A stretch of DNA of 64,000 nt from Petrimonas sulfuriphila (GCF_051201015.1 NZ_JBPEHI010000018.1), one strand, 5' to 3'. Numbered from the stretch's first letter, positions 52,634 through 61,421 are shown. Made by a program: numbers and translations. Notes: a model not told the origin generated them from the sequence alone.

Positions 52634-53506
52634 TTATTTACCAATCATGGGAAATAATTCCCTGATTTCGGATTCGTTGGGTTGTCTTCCGTATTCGCAT
52701 ATTTCAAAGGCTTCGGCATCGGTAATCTTGTCTGCTTTTTCCTTTCCGTACCATTTCTCAAGAGCCTCTTTCACCGCGGGAATTATCGTTCTTCTTCTGC
52801 CGGATTTCAACCACTCGATCCGTTCTTTTTCTTTTTTAGGAACGTTTTGTTCTTGCGAAACGGTCCACGGCAACCACTCGAAATATTGGGATTCGTGTGC
52901 CGCCATTGCGTAAATTTTCCGGTCCAGGACGTCGGAAATATCGATGGCAATATCCGGAATAAACGGATAAGGCTTTTGAAACCGGTCTTGTGCATAAAGG
53001 AAAATGGGATTTCTTTTCAAGGGAGGAGTATCGGATGCCACGTTAGGAACAATCACCATGTAGGCTGCATCTTGCAACAACAGGGCCGTGTTCCGGTGAT
53101 CGGGATGATAATCGTACGGGCGGGGGCCGATTACTATGTCGGCCTCCCATTCACGAATCAGCCGGATTACCTGGTGACGCACTTCGAGGGTGGGGAGCAA
53201 CTCGCCGTCGTGATTATCGAGAACCCTGTATGTCACTCCCAATCGCTTTCCGGCTTCCTGTGCTTCGCCTCTGCGAATTTTTGCCAACGCTCCTCCGCCC
53301 TTTGATTGATGTCCGGCGTCTCCGTTCGTGAGCGATACAAACAATACGTTGTGCCCGAGTTCTGCAAACTTTATGGCTGTTCCGCCGGCCGTTCCGTCGG
53401 GGTCATCAGGGTGCGCGCCAATTACGATGACATTTATTTTTTTATCCTGACTCAGCACAAGGCTGAAAGGGAGAAACAGGAAAAAGGCAATGATGAGGTA
53501 CTTCAT
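52634..53506 (-). CDS. PIG-L family deacetylase, exported
   Basis: 290 residues with a signal peptide (about 1-20, ending LVLSQ). Zinc-binding motif AHPDDPD at 31-37 and the second motif HPDHRNT at 134-140 place it in the PIG-L/LmbE group, which removes N-acetyl groups from GlcNAc derivatives (PIG-L, MshB, BshB). The canonical AHPDDE has an Asp at the Glu place. The next strand motif GPRPYDYHPDH is typical. It precedes the PNGase F-like gene, so both may act on the same N-acetylated glycan outside the cytoplasm. Substrate unproven. Confidence 0.87.
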   Translation of the reverse strand: MKYLIIAFFLFLPFSLVLSQDKKINVIVIGAHPDDPDGTAGGTAIKFAELGHNVLFVSLTNGDAGHQSKGGGALAKIRRGEAQEAGKRLGVTYRVLDNHDGELLPTLEVRHQVIRLIREWEADIVIGPRPYDYHPDHRNTALLLQDAAYMVIVPNVASDTPPLKRNPIFLYAQDRFQKPYPFIPDIAIDISDVLDRKIYAMAAHESQYFEWLPWTVSQEQNVPKKEKERIEWLKSGRRRTIIPAVKEALEKWYGKEKADKITDAEAFEICEYGRQPNESEIRELFPMIGK

Positions 53507-53531
53507 AATAAGCTAATTTGTTTGTTTATCA

Positions 53532-53539
53532 CAAAAATA
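53532..53539 (-). promoter_or_regulatory. Candidate -7 box for the PIG-L gene
   Basis: On the minus strand TATTTTTG, a full TAnnTTTG match, 26 bp upstream of the ATG at 53506. It is only 12 bp from the -7 box of the divergent NIF3 gene, so the two promoters overlap. Confidence 0.5.
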
Positions 53540-53551
53540 CGAAAATTGGAG

Positions 53552-53559
53552 TATATTTG
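53552..53559 (+). promoter_or_regulatory. Candidate -7 box for the NIF3 gene
   Basis: TATATTTG, full match, 21 bp upstream of the preferred ATG at 53581. It supports that start because the earlier in-frame ATG at 53518 would lie upstream of the promoter. Confidence 0.55.
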
Positions 53560-53580
53560 CAGATAAAACAGGTATTTGTT

Positions 53581-54675
53581 ATGCGAATAAAAGAAATAGT
53601 GCAAACGATAGAAAATCTGGCTCCCGTTCCGTTACAGGAAGATTTTGATAACAGCGGGCTTCAGGTCGGCGATATAAATCGGGAGGCCACAGCAGCCTTG
53701 CTGAGCCTCGATGTGACGGAGAGTGTGATTGACGAAGCTGTTTCGCTGGGATGCAACCTGATTATTTCGCATCATCCGCTAGCCTTTAAGCCGTTTAAAT
53801 CGTTGACGGGACGGACCTATATAGAGCGATGCATGATTAAGGCTATCAAACACGACATAGTGATTTATGCCGCGCACACCAACCTCGATAACGCTTCTCA
53901 GGGAGTGAACTTCAAACTGGCAGAAATGCTAGGGTTGCAGCAACTCCGGATTTTGAGCCCTAAAAAAGACTCCTTGCTGAAACTGGTTACCTTTGTTCCT
54001 GAATCGCACGCCGAGTATGTCCGGAACGCTTTATTCAATGCCGGTGCCGGAAATATTGGCAATTATGATTCGTGCAGTTTCAATTTACACGGCGAAGGTA
54101 CTTTCCGGGCAAACGAGTTGGCAAACCCTTTTGTGGGAAATACGGGGAAATTCCATTTCGAAAAAGAAGTAAGGATCGAAACCGTTTTACCCAGATTCAA
54201 GCAGGCAGACGTGTTACGAGCCTTGCTGTCAGTCCACCCCTATGAAGAGCCTGCTTATGATTTTTATCCGCTCAAAAATGACTGGGCACAAGTTGGGAGC
54301 GGGGTAGTGGGTGTATTACCCGAACCTATCCCGGAGCAAGAGTTTTTGTATCTGTTGAAAGATGTATTCAATTTGCCAACTATCCGTCACACCAAATTGC
54401 AGAACCGGGAAATTCATGACGTGGCTTTGTGTGGAGGTGCCGGCGCGTTCCTTGTTCCCGAAGCCATTGCATACGGTGCCGATGCATTTATTACAGGGGA
54501 AGCCAGGTATAACGATTTTTACGACGTGGACAGTCATCTATTGCTCGCAGTTGTAGGACATTACGAATCAGAAATTTGCACAAAAGAAATCTTTTTCGAT
54601 GTAATTTCGAAAAAATTTCCTACCTTTGTCGTACATAAATCGGCGTTCGATTCGAATCCCGTGAAATACCTGTAA
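53581..54675 (+). CDS. NIF3 / YbgI-like dinuclear metal protein
   Basis: 364 residues from ATG 53581 (MRIKEIVQTIENLAPVPLQEDFDNSGLQVGD). An ATG at 53518 would add 21 residues of non-family sequence and is rejected. The NIF3 fold is shown by SLDVTESVIDEAVSLGCNLIISHHPLAF with metal-binding His-His, AHTNLD and, near the end, FITGEARYNDFYDVDSHLLLAVVGHYESE. The central insert (about 130-235, CutA-like part) is typical of the long bacterial form. Forms hexamers in known cases; its reaction is not established, though a GTP cyclohydrolase I-type role has been discussed. It is followed by the zinc-ribbon gene after 167 bp, as in many Bacteroidetes. Confidence 0.9.
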   Translation: MRIKEIVQTIENLAPVPLQEDFDNSGLQVGDINREATAALLSLDVTESVIDEAVSLGCNLIISHHPLAFKPFKSLTGRTYIERCMIKAIKHDIVIYAAHTNLDNASQGVNFKLAEMLGLQQLRILSPKKDSLLKLVTFVPESHAEYVRNALFNAGAGNIGNYDSCSFNLHGEGTFRANELANPFVGNTGKFHFEKEVRIETVLPRFKQADVLRALLSVHPYEEPAYDFYPLKNDWAQVGSGVVGVLPEPIPEQEFLYLLKDVFNLPTIRHTKLQNREIHDVALCGGAGAFLVPEAIAYGADAFITGEARYNDFYDVDSHLLLAVVGHYESEICTKEIFFDVISKKFPTFVVHKSAFDSNPVKYL

Positions 54676-54768
54676 AAGAAAGCGGTCAGACATTGTTCCC
54701 GCAGTTGCAGGTAATGTAGTGATGAAACGATAATCCTCGTTTGGTTACTGCATTTTTTTATAAAAGAC

Positions 54769-54828
54769 ATTAGACGCCGGACTGTCTAATATCTGAAATC
54801 TCTAAGCAAGGCGGTCTGAAATCTAAAA
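54769..54828. repeat. Palindromic repeat, copy 2, before the zinc-ribbon gene
   Basis: ATTAGAC (54769-54775) pairs with GTCTAAT (54784-54790) around 8 nt. The words TAGACGCCGGAC (54771-54782), TGTCTAATATCTGAAATCT (54783-54801) and GTCTGAAATCTAAAA (54814-54828) match copy 1 in the infA-rpmJ gap in order and orientation, with 1-2 changes each. Confidence 0.65.
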
Positions 54829-54842
54829 TAAATAATATAATT

Positions 54843-55610
54843 ATGGCAACAAGAAAAAAGAGTACCGTAGAAGATATTGCAGTAGACGAAAAACTGAAAT
54901 CGTTGTATAAGTTGCAATCCTATCTTTCGGAAATTGACAAAATCAAAACACTTAGGGGTGAACTTCCTCTCGAAGTAGCAGACCTTGACGACGAAATCGC
55001 TGGGTTAGGAACACGTATCAATAAGTTTGAACTCGATTTGAAAGAACTGAGTGATATGACCAAGCAGGAAAAGTTCAAAATCGAAACCAGCAAAGCAAAA
55101 ATTGAGAAGTACAATAAGCAGCTCGAGAATGTTCGCAACAGCAAGGAGTTCGACCATTTATCGAAAGAGGTGGAGTTTGAAACGCTTGAGATTGAATTGG
55201 CCGAAAAGCATATCCGCGAAAATACGCAGTCTGAAAAACTGATTAAAGAACAGATTACTGCAGCGCAGGAACAACTGAAAGAAAAGAATTTCGATCTGGA
55301 AGCCAAAAAGAAGGAACTCGATGACATCGTTTCGGAAACCAAAGCTCAGGAAGAAAAGATCCGGGAAAAAGCGAAAAAGACCGAAACAACTATTGAGCCC
55401 CGCCTGCTTACCGCATTTAAGCGAATTCGTAAGAATGCGCGCAACGGCTTGGGAATAGTACCTATTCAGCGCGGTGCCTGCGGCGGTTGTTTCAATAAAA
55501 TTCCGCCTCAGAAACAAATGGATATTAAGATGGGGAAGAAGATTATTGTGTGCGAATATTGCGGACGGATTATGATTGACCCTGAATTAGCAGGAGTTAC
55601 GACGGAATAA
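54843..55610 (+). CDS. Coiled-coil protein with C4 zinc ribbon (CT398-like)
   Basis: 255 residues. Residues about 20-190 are a long charged coiled coil (EKFKIETSKAKIEKYNKQLE, EKHIRENTQSEKLIKEQ). At the C-terminus four Cys form a zinc ribbon: ACGGCFN and, 22 residues later, VCEYCGRIM. This is the zf-RING_7 or CT398 architecture found after NIF3 genes in many bacteria. Function is not established; an RNA- or ribosome-linked role has been proposed for relatives. Followed by a strong bidirectional terminator. Confidence 0.88.
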   Translation: MATRKKSTVEDIAVDEKLKSLYKLQSYLSEIDKIKTLRGELPLEVADLDDEIAGLGTRINKFELDLKELSDMTKQEKFKIETSKAKIEKYNKQLENVRNSKEFDHLSKEVEFETLEIELAEKHIRENTQSEKLIKEQITAAQEQLKEKNFDLEAKKKELDDIVSETKAQEEKIREKAKKTETTIEPRLLTAFKRIRKNARNGLGIVPIQRGACGGCFNKIPPQKQMDIKMGKKIIVCEYCGRIMIDPELAGVTTE

Positions 55611-55617
55611 ATCTATA

Positions 55618-55653
55618 CAAAACAGGGTTTGCAGATTTGAAAACCCTGTTTTG
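55618..55653. terminator. Bidirectional terminator
   Basis: Thirteen-bp perfect stem CAAAACAGGGTTT (55618-55630) with AAACCCTGTTTTG (55641-55653), 10-nt loop, A-rich on the left and T-rich on the right. It ends both the zinc-ribbon gene and the convergent lipoprotein gene, 8 bp and 7 bp away. Confidence 0.88.
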
Positions 55654-55659
55654 TCTTTC

Positions 55660-55956
55660 TTATTTTTCTACTTTCGGCAAAAGATCACGATACCATTCTT
55701 TTAATCTGTTATCCTCGAATACAAACATGTAAAATTCTTCGTCTTTATAAAAATCCCTATAAGACAGAATTTCCATTTGCTTCCCGGCTTCAATCCGTTT
55801 TTCGGCGATAGTGTATCCATTCCCTAAAATGTGGGTGACCTCTTCTTTCGACATACCCAGCTCAAGCCGGTTCATTTTGGAACTTGTCATTTCTACAACG
55901 CTTCCGCATGCGGAAAGCATCAGGACAATAAAGAGGTAAAAGATTGATTTTTTCAT
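55660..55956 (-). CDS. Small SmpA/BamE-like lipoprotein
   Basis: 98 residues. Lipobox LSAC with Cys at residue 17. After it the SmpA/OmlA-like pattern: LELGMSKEEVTHILGNGYTI (about 31-50), then ILSYRDFYKDEEFYMFVFEDNRLKEWY. In BamE this fold is part of the outer-membrane assembly machine; small relatives of unknown role are common in Bacteroidetes. Its ATG overlaps the stop of the YfhO gene by 4 bp (55953-55956), so the two are coupled and may act together. Confidence 0.8.
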   Translation of the reverse strand: MKKSIFYLFIVLMLSACGSVVEMTSSKMNRLELGMSKEEVTHILGNGYTIAEKRIEAGKQMEILSYRDFYKDEEFYMFVFEDNRLKEWYRDLLPKVEK

Positions 55957-58469
55957 TGTTTTTGTCTTCGTTTGTTTTGTTTTATTTCGCTAAATACAAT
56001 CCATACTGCCGTAAGCAACATCACAACTAACGCCGCAAATGCAACTGCGTCCGTAACCTTTATGCTGGCTGGCTCAAAACGGAATTCCACTTTGTGTGTT
56101 CCCGCGGAAATGGGCAAGGCTCGCAACGTATAATTAGCGCGTAGCATCTGGGCCGGTTGTCCGTCAATGGTAATTTCCCATCCCCTGGGGTAGTAAATTT
56201 CCGAAAAGACAGCCAATTCGTCTTTCTTCGCATCTACCGTGTAGGTAATAAAATTTGAATCGTAATCGGCCAACGTGATGGTGGATGCCGAATCGGCTGT
56301 CGATACGTTGAATCCCTGCAAGACAGACTCGAATTTTTTGTCGGCCACGGCTTGCCTGCTTAAATCGATCGCCGCTAACGCATCGATCTCTTCATCTGCG
56401 TTGTTTACGAACTGGATGTTATCAACAAACCAAGCATTCCCCATAGCGTAAGGATTCTCTACCGGAACGGTTCCTCCTTGAGCTGGCATAATGATCCATT
56501 TGGCGTTGAGCATATTCAATACCTTGTACCCGTCGGCATTTACGGAGTCCATAGTGCCCTGCGTACGGATGATATCTTGTTGCAACACTCCCATCTCCTT
56601 GATCAGGTGTATATCGATCAGGTCCTGGTATCGGCGTAGTTTTGCGGCATGGTAACCGCCAATGGTTTTGTGATAATAGGGCGTAACTCCGTCGTCGAAT
56701 GTGCTGGTTGCCATATTCAGAACCCGATAATATTTGGTGGTGTCTTGCAAAATGTGCAGGTCGGTTGGTGTTTGTGCGAACATCTGTTGCTCATTTGATT
56801 TAGGGGTGAAGTCGTTGTCGTTGAGGTATCTTTTGTTTACCGTCCACATGTCGGCTAGACAAAGAAGTAGTATCCCGGTCACCATCCATTGGGCTTTTAA
56901 TTTGCCGGACACAAAAGCGATCAGCATCAAGACCCCTCCTAGAATGATGTAAAAACTACGCCAGGCATCTGCTCTGAAGATGGATATGCGCATCTCCGTG
57001 AGGTTTCCGATAACCGTCTGAACATGTTCTGTGGGCAACGATTGCAGTTGCTGCATTTCGAAGTTGGAAATATAAGAGGGGAAAAATAATTCAGGCAACA
57101 ACCAAAAGAGAAGAGCCATTCCACCCGTGAGAGCCCAGCTTATCCCTACATATTTCATGTTTTTTTTAAGGATTTCCGGCTTTTGGACAATTTCTTTTAC
57201 CGCAAGGGTTGCAAGCAGGGGAATACAAAATTCAGCCACTACCAGGATTGAAGAAACCGTCCGGAACTTGTTGTACATGGGAATATAGTCGATAAAGAAA
57301 TCGGTAAGTGGCATAAAATTTTTCCCCCACGAGAGCAGTATGGAAAAAAGGGTTCCTGCCAGTAGCGCCCATTTTACGGGCCCTTTCACGATAAAAAGGC
57401 CGAGAATAAACAGCATCAAAACAAAAGCCCCCACGTAAACCGGCCCCGCCGTCCACGGTTGTTCACCCCAGTATTGTGCGATTTGTTTATACAGCTCGCG
57501 GTATTCAGGGCGTGCTTTCTCCATCGCTTTGAGGTTTTCCGACATCCGGGCAGAAGAAGATCCGCCTTTGGTGTTTGGAACGAGGAGTGTCCAGGTTTCA
57601 TCTACTCCGTAGCTCCATCCTGTTATGTAATCACGCTCCAACCCGTTTTTTGATTTATTTTCAGCTCCGTGGTGTGAAAGTTCTGATTTCCCGCGCATCG
57701 TTTCTTTGGAGTATTCATACGTGTGGTACAAGTTGGAGGAATTTGCCAGTACACCGATCATCCCTGCGATGACAACCACGACAGTTGATTTCAAAAAACC
57801 AGCGAGTTTTTTTTCACGAACAGCTTGCACAAGAAAGGCTGCTACCATAAAAAACATCAGGAAGAAGAAATAATAACTCATCTGAACATGGTTCGCCGAG
57901 ATCTGGAATGCTACGAAAATCATGATCAACAATGCCCCTGGCAGGTATTTTTTTTGGTATACATATACCAATCCCGCAATGGTGGGCGGAATATATGCCA
58001 ATGTAATAAACTTCCAGATGTGTCCGGCGGCGATAAGTATAAAAAAATATGAGGAGAATGCCCACACAATGGCTCCCAGTGCACTAACCAATGGTGATGC
58101 CCGGAATGCCCGCATAAGGATATAGAACCCCAGCAGCATGATGAAAACAAGGTAAACGTAGTTGGGCAAAAACAGCGAATAGGCTTTTTTCGCCAAATCC
58201 TGCGGTTTGCTCGAATTGTAAGTGGGACTCATCTGATACGATGGCATCCCTCCGAACATCGAGAGGTTCCAGCGCGTACGCTCACCGTCGTGGCGTTTCA
58301 TAAAATCCCGTTGCTCTTGCCCTTGTCCGACAGCGGCAAGGGAATCTCCCTGTGTAATTACCCGGCCGTCCATTACGGCCGGCACAAAATAGATAAATGA
58401 GATAAGGATAAACGAAATGATTACGATCAAATCGGGTGAAAATTTCTTGAGTCGACTGGAATTTTTCAT
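55953..58469 (-). CDS. YfhO-family membrane protein
   Basis: 838 residues with about a dozen membrane segments in the first 530 residues and more at the C-terminal end, and a large outer part between (about 550-780) that ends with SEIYYPRGWEITIDGQPAQMLRANYTLRALPISAG, the YfhO hallmark. YfhO proteins are GT-C-fold-like relatives, in Gram-positives linked to glycosylation of teichoic acids; the Bacteroidetes form has no set function. It lies upstream of and overlaps the small lipoprotein gene. A TAnnTTTG promoter lies at 58502-58534. Confidence 0.87.
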   Translation of the reverse strand: MKNSSRLKKFSPDLIVIISFILISFIYFVPAVMDGRVITQGDSLAAVGQGQEQRDFMKRHDGERTRWNLSMFGGMPSYQMSPTYNSSKPQDLAKKAYSLFLPNYVYLVFIMLLGFYILMRAFRASPLVSALGAIVWAFSSYFFILIAAGHIWKFITLAYIPPTIAGLVYVYQKKYLPGALLIMIFVAFQISANHVQMSYYFFFLMFFMVAAFLVQAVREKKLAGFLKSTVVVVIAGMIGVLANSSNLYHTYEYSKETMRGKSELSHHGAENKSKNGLERDYITGWSYGVDETWTLLVPNTKGGSSSARMSENLKAMEKARPEYRELYKQIAQYWGEQPWTAGPVYVGAFVLMLFILGLFIVKGPVKWALLAGTLFSILLSWGKNFMPLTDFFIDYIPMYNKFRTVSSILVVAEFCIPLLATLAVKEIVQKPEILKKNMKYVGISWALTGGMALLFWLLPELFFPSYISNFEMQQLQSLPTEHVQTVIGNLTEMRISIFRADAWRSFYIILGGVLMLIAFVSGKLKAQWMVTGILLLCLADMWTVNKRYLNDNDFTPKSNEQQMFAQTPTDLHILQDTTKYYRVLNMATSTFDDGVTPYYHKTIGGYHAAKLRRYQDLIDIHLIKEMGVLQQDIIRTQGTMDSVNADGYKVLNMLNAKWIIMPAQGGTVPVENPYAMGNAWFVDNIQFVNNADEEIDALAAIDLSRQAVADKKFESVLQGFNVSTADSASTITLADYDSNFITYTVDAKKDELAVFSEIYYPRGWEITIDGQPAQMLRANYTLRALPISAGTHKVEFRFEPASIKVTDAVAFAALVVMLLTAVWIVFSEIKQNKRRQKQ

Positions 58470-58501
58470 CGTTCTGTTGCTTTGTATACGTATTTAATGA
58501 G

Positions 58502-58534
58502 CAAATTTACAGAATAAACTCGAAAGCATTTCAA
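58502..58534 (-). promoter_or_regulatory. Bacteroidetes-type promoter for the YfhO operon
   Basis: On the minus strand: TTG at 58534-58532, 22-nt spacer, TAAATTTG at 58509-58502, about 33 bp before the ATG at 58469. Confidence 0.55.
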
Positions 58535-58546
58535 TTCGCGACAAAT

Positions 58547-58581
58547 AAAAATAGCGAAGCCGGGTTTGCTTCGCTATTTTT
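58547..58581 (-). terminator. Terminator after the beta-barrel-like gene
   Basis: Fourteen-bp perfect stem AAAAATAGCGAAGC (58547-58560) with GCTTCGCTATTTTT (58568-58581), 7-nt loop, T-rich tail on the minus strand. It starts 23 bp downstream of the stop codon at 58604. Confidence 0.88.
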
Positions 58582-58603
58582 GACACCTGTTTATTGTAAA
58601 TTA

Positions 58604-59173
58604 TCAGAATCGTTTCCCGATAGAAATTCCCAAACGGGGATATGCCTCTGCACCGTAATCATTTTTGAGAAAATTTCGGCCTCCTCCCAAATAGATTTCT
58701 CCTACCCAGTTATTTTTGGTAAGGTATTTCCAGCCAATGGCCAATCCTAGTCCGGCTCCCATTTCTGAAACTTCATTCTCTGCTTCGGCTCCATTCAGAA
58801 CGGAACCGGTGTCCATTAGTTGGGAGTACATCGACCCGTTCGCCTCGATAAAGAATCCGGCTGCAAGTTTCTGCATCGATTCCCTATTGCCTCCGAAAAA
58901 CCACCGGAAATACGGCGTAAACGCAAATTGATATGGATTTCGGTCTGTATCCAAACTTGCCAATAAAGACGCTCCTACACTGATGTCGGTATTTAAAATT
59001 CGTTCGTACGAAATTTCAGGTGACGATCCAAAAATAGTAAACGGCAAGTTGACTTTCAGTTCATTCAACGGAATGTCTTTGGTGATTTTCCACCCCATGA
59101 TCCGATGTGTTTTTTGAGCAAAGGCAGATATGCCCATGACAAAAATCGCAAAAAAAACAATTAATTTTTTCAT
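58604..59173 (-). CDS. Small outer-membrane beta-barrel-like protein
   Basis: 189 residues with a signal peptide (about 1-19, ending SAFAQ). The mature part has alternating strands (VNLPFTIFGSSPEISYERIL, VGASLLAS, FAFTPYFRWFFGG, AGFFIEANGSMY, GAGLGLAIGWKYL, WVGEIYLGGGRNF) and ends GISIGKRF with a C-terminal Phe, the pattern of an eight-stranded barrel, resembling DUF3575-type proteins. No catalytic signature. It is followed by its own terminator. A structural or sensing role at the outer membrane is inference. Confidence 0.75.
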   Translation of the reverse strand: MKKLIVFFAIFVMGISAFAQKTHRIMGWKITKDIPLNELKVNLPFTIFGSSPEISYERILNTDISVGASLLASLDTDRNPYQFAFTPYFRWFFGGNRESMQKLAAGFFIEANGSMYSQLMDTGSVLNGAEAENEVSEMGAGLGLAIGWKYLTKNNWVGEIYLGGGRNFLKNDYGAEAYPRLGISIGKRF

Positions 59174-59224
59174 AATGGGTAAGTTTTTAATTTTACAATA
59201 TTCCTCCTGTATAATTGAAGATGG

Positions 59225-59250
59225 AAAAAACAGAAAAACGTTACTGTTTT
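59225..59250 (-). terminator. Terminator after metG
   Basis: Seven-bp stem AAAACAG (59227-59233) with CTGTTTT (59244-59250), 10-nt loop; on the minus strand it is followed by six T. It lies 39 bp downstream of the metG stop. Confidence 0.6.
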
Positions 59251-59288
59251 GAAGTTAATAAACCTGAAAATAAAAAAATCGGAGACAT

Positions 59289-61331
59289 TCAACTGATCTG
59301 GCTTCCGGGCAATACTTCTTCCGACGGTTCTATCAACGATAACGAACCGTCGGCATTTTCTGCAGAAAGGATCATCCCTTCAGACATAATGCCACGCAAT
59401 TTCCTCGGTTCCAGGTTGGCAATAAAACAAACCTGTTTCCCGACCAGTTGGTCGGGATGGGGGTAGTATGCCGCAATTCCCGATAAAATGGTGCGCTTGC
59501 TGAGACCATCGTCAAGCAGGAATCTCAGCAATTTATCGGCCTTAGGCACTTTTTCACATTCCAGAACGGTTCCTATGCGGATATCCAGCTTGTCGAAATC
59601 ATCGTAAATGATGTTGTCTTTGACGGGTTTAGCCCGGTACGCTTCCTGTTCGTTTGCAGCCTTGGTTGCGTGAAGTTTTTCCACTTGCTTTTCAATGGTT
59701 TCATCTTCAATTTTCTCAAAAAGGAGTTCTGCTTTTCCTAATTCGTGCCCTTCAGGAAGTAGGTCAAAACTCCCTAACTTTTCCCAATCGAATTTCTTGG
59801 CATGTATAAACGCGTAGATCTTCTTTGTCGAAAAAGGCAGGAAGGGTTCGCATACGATGGCCAGATTGGCAACGATCTGTAGCGATAGGTTCAGGATAGT
59901 GGCCGTGCGTGCGTTGTCAGTTTTTGCCGTTTTCCACGGTTCGGTATCTGCCAGGTATTTGTTTCCGATGCGTGCCAGGTTCATCGCTTCTTTTTGTGCT
60001 TCGCGGAAGTGGTAGCTCTCGAGATTATATTCTACAGCTTGTTTCACTTGCTGGCATTCGGCAATGGTTTCGCGGTCGTAACCGGAGAGTTCTCCTGGAG
60101 CAGGAACAAGGTTGTTGAAATACTTCTGCGTAAGTACCAATGCGCGATTAATGAAATTGCCCAGAACAGCAACCAGTTCGTTGTTGTTGCGTGCCTGAAA
60201 ATCCTTCCACGTGAAATCGTTGTCTTTGGTTTCGGGTGCGTTTGCAGTAAGCGCATAGCGCAACACGTCCTGTTTACCCGGAAATTCTTCAAGGTATTCG
60301 TGCAGCCATACCGCCCAGTTGCGTGATGTGGATATTTTATCGTTTTCGAGGTTTAAAAATTCGTTTGCGGGAACATTTTCGGGCAAGATGTAAGAGCCTT
60401 CTGCTTTAAGCATTGCCGGGAAAACAATGCAGTGGAACACAATGTTGTCTTTCCCGATAAAATGAACCAGTTTGGTGCTTTCGTCTTTCCACCATTTTTC
60501 CCAGTCGTTGGGTAGCAGTTCCTTCGTATTGGAAATATAACCGATGGGCGCATCAAACCAGACGTAAAGCACTTTCCCTTCGGCATCTTTCAACGGAACA
60601 GGTATTCCCCAATCCAGGTCGCGGCTTACGGCCCGCGGCTGCAAGCCCAGGTCGAGCCACGATTTGCATTGTCCGTATACGTTCGATTTCCACTCTTTAT
60701 GCTCCGTCAAAATCCATTCACGCAGCCATGCTTCGTGTTCATTGAGCGGTAAATACCAGTGTTTGGTTGTTCGCATAACGGGTATGCTTCCGCTTAAAGC
60801 CGATTTAGGGTTAATTAAATCGGTTGGGCTAAGCGAAGTGCCGCATTGTTCACACTGGTCGCCGTAAGCGCGTTGGTTGCTGCAGTGTGGGCAGGTTCCG
60901 GTGATGTACCTATCGGCAAGGAATTGTCCGGCCTCTTCATCGTAATACTGTTCGCTTTCAATTTCTTGAAATCCATCATTTTCATAGATTTTCAGGAACA
61001 TATCCGATGCCGTTTTTTTGTGAATATCGGATGTGGTGCGTGAATAAATGTCGAATGAAATTCCAAACTCTTCAAACGATTTTTTGATAAGCTCGTGATA
61101 CCGGTCCACAATGTCCTGAGGTGTAACACCTTCCTTCCGGGCACGAATGGTAATAGGGATTCCGTGTTCATCAGAACCACCCACAAAAAGGGTCTCTTCT
61201 CCTTTCAGGCGTAAATACCTGGCGTAGATATCTGCCGGGACATAAACTCCCGCTAAGTGTCCGATGTGAACCGGGCCATTTGCATATGGTAATGCCGATG
61301 TGATAAGTGTGCGTTTAAATTGTTTTGACAT
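59289..61331 (-). CDS. metG: Methionyl-tRNA synthetase
   Basis: 680 residues. Class I catalytic domain with HIGH-type PYANGPVHIGHLAG at 15-28 and a KMSKS variant reading KISTS (ENDKISTSRNW). A four-Cys zinc knuckle is visible (CPHCSNQRAY, then CEQCGTS). The C-terminal OB-fold tRNA-binding domain from about 575 (DKLDIRIGTVLECEKVPKADKL) is the Trbp111-like dimer module. It has its own promoter box at 61414-61421 and terminator, so it is a single-gene unit. Confidence 0.97.
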   Translation of the reverse strand: MSKQFKRTLITSALPYANGPVHIGHLAGVYVPADIYARYLRLKGEETLFVGGSDEHGIPITIRARKEGVTPQDIVDRYHELIKKSFEEFGISFDIYSRTTSDIHKKTASDMFLKIYENDGFQEIESEQYYDEEAGQFLADRYITGTCPHCSNQRAYGDQCEQCGTSLSPTDLINPKSALSGSIPVMRTTKHWYLPLNEHEAWLREWILTEHKEWKSNVYGQCKSWLDLGLQPRAVSRDLDWGIPVPLKDAEGKVLYVWFDAPIGYISNTKELLPNDWEKWWKDESTKLVHFIGKDNIVFHCIVFPAMLKAEGSYILPENVPANEFLNLENDKISTSRNWAVWLHEYLEEFPGKQDVLRYALTANAPETKDNDFTWKDFQARNNNELVAVLGNFINRALVLTQKYFNNLVPAPGELSGYDRETIAECQQVKQAVEYNLESYHFREAQKEAMNLARIGNKYLADTEPWKTAKTDNARTATILNLSLQIVANLAIVCEPFLPFSTKKIYAFIHAKKFDWEKLGSFDLLPEGHELGKAELLFEKIEDETIEKQVEKLHATKAANEQEAYRAKPVKDNIIYDDFDKLDIRIGTVLECEKVPKADKLLRFLLDDGLSKRTILSGIAAYYPHPDQLVGKQVCFIANLEPRKLRGIMSEGMILSAENADGSLSLIEPSEEVLPGSQIS

Positions 61332-61413
61332 AAAATAGAGTTGTGTGTTCCCTGTTCCGGATTCCGGGTTTACAGACCGGTAATACCAAAAAGGGAATCG
61401 TTTTTTTGAAGTG

Positions 61414-61421
61414 CAAAGATA
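61414..61421 (-). promoter_or_regulatory. Candidate -7 box (TATCTTTG) for metG
   Basis: On the minus strand, full TAnnTTTG match about 83 bp upstream of the metG ATG. The leader holds no clear T-box or SAM-riboswitch pattern. Confidence 0.5.

Noticed and set aside
53518..53580. Earlier in-frame ATG for the NIF3 gene
   Set aside because: It lies upstream of the TATATTTG box and adds non-family residues; start at 53581 preferred.
59439..59456. Palindrome CCCGACC..GGTCGGG inside metG
   Set aside because: Coding sequence for HPDQLVGKQ; similarity to the rpsH palindrome is probably chance.
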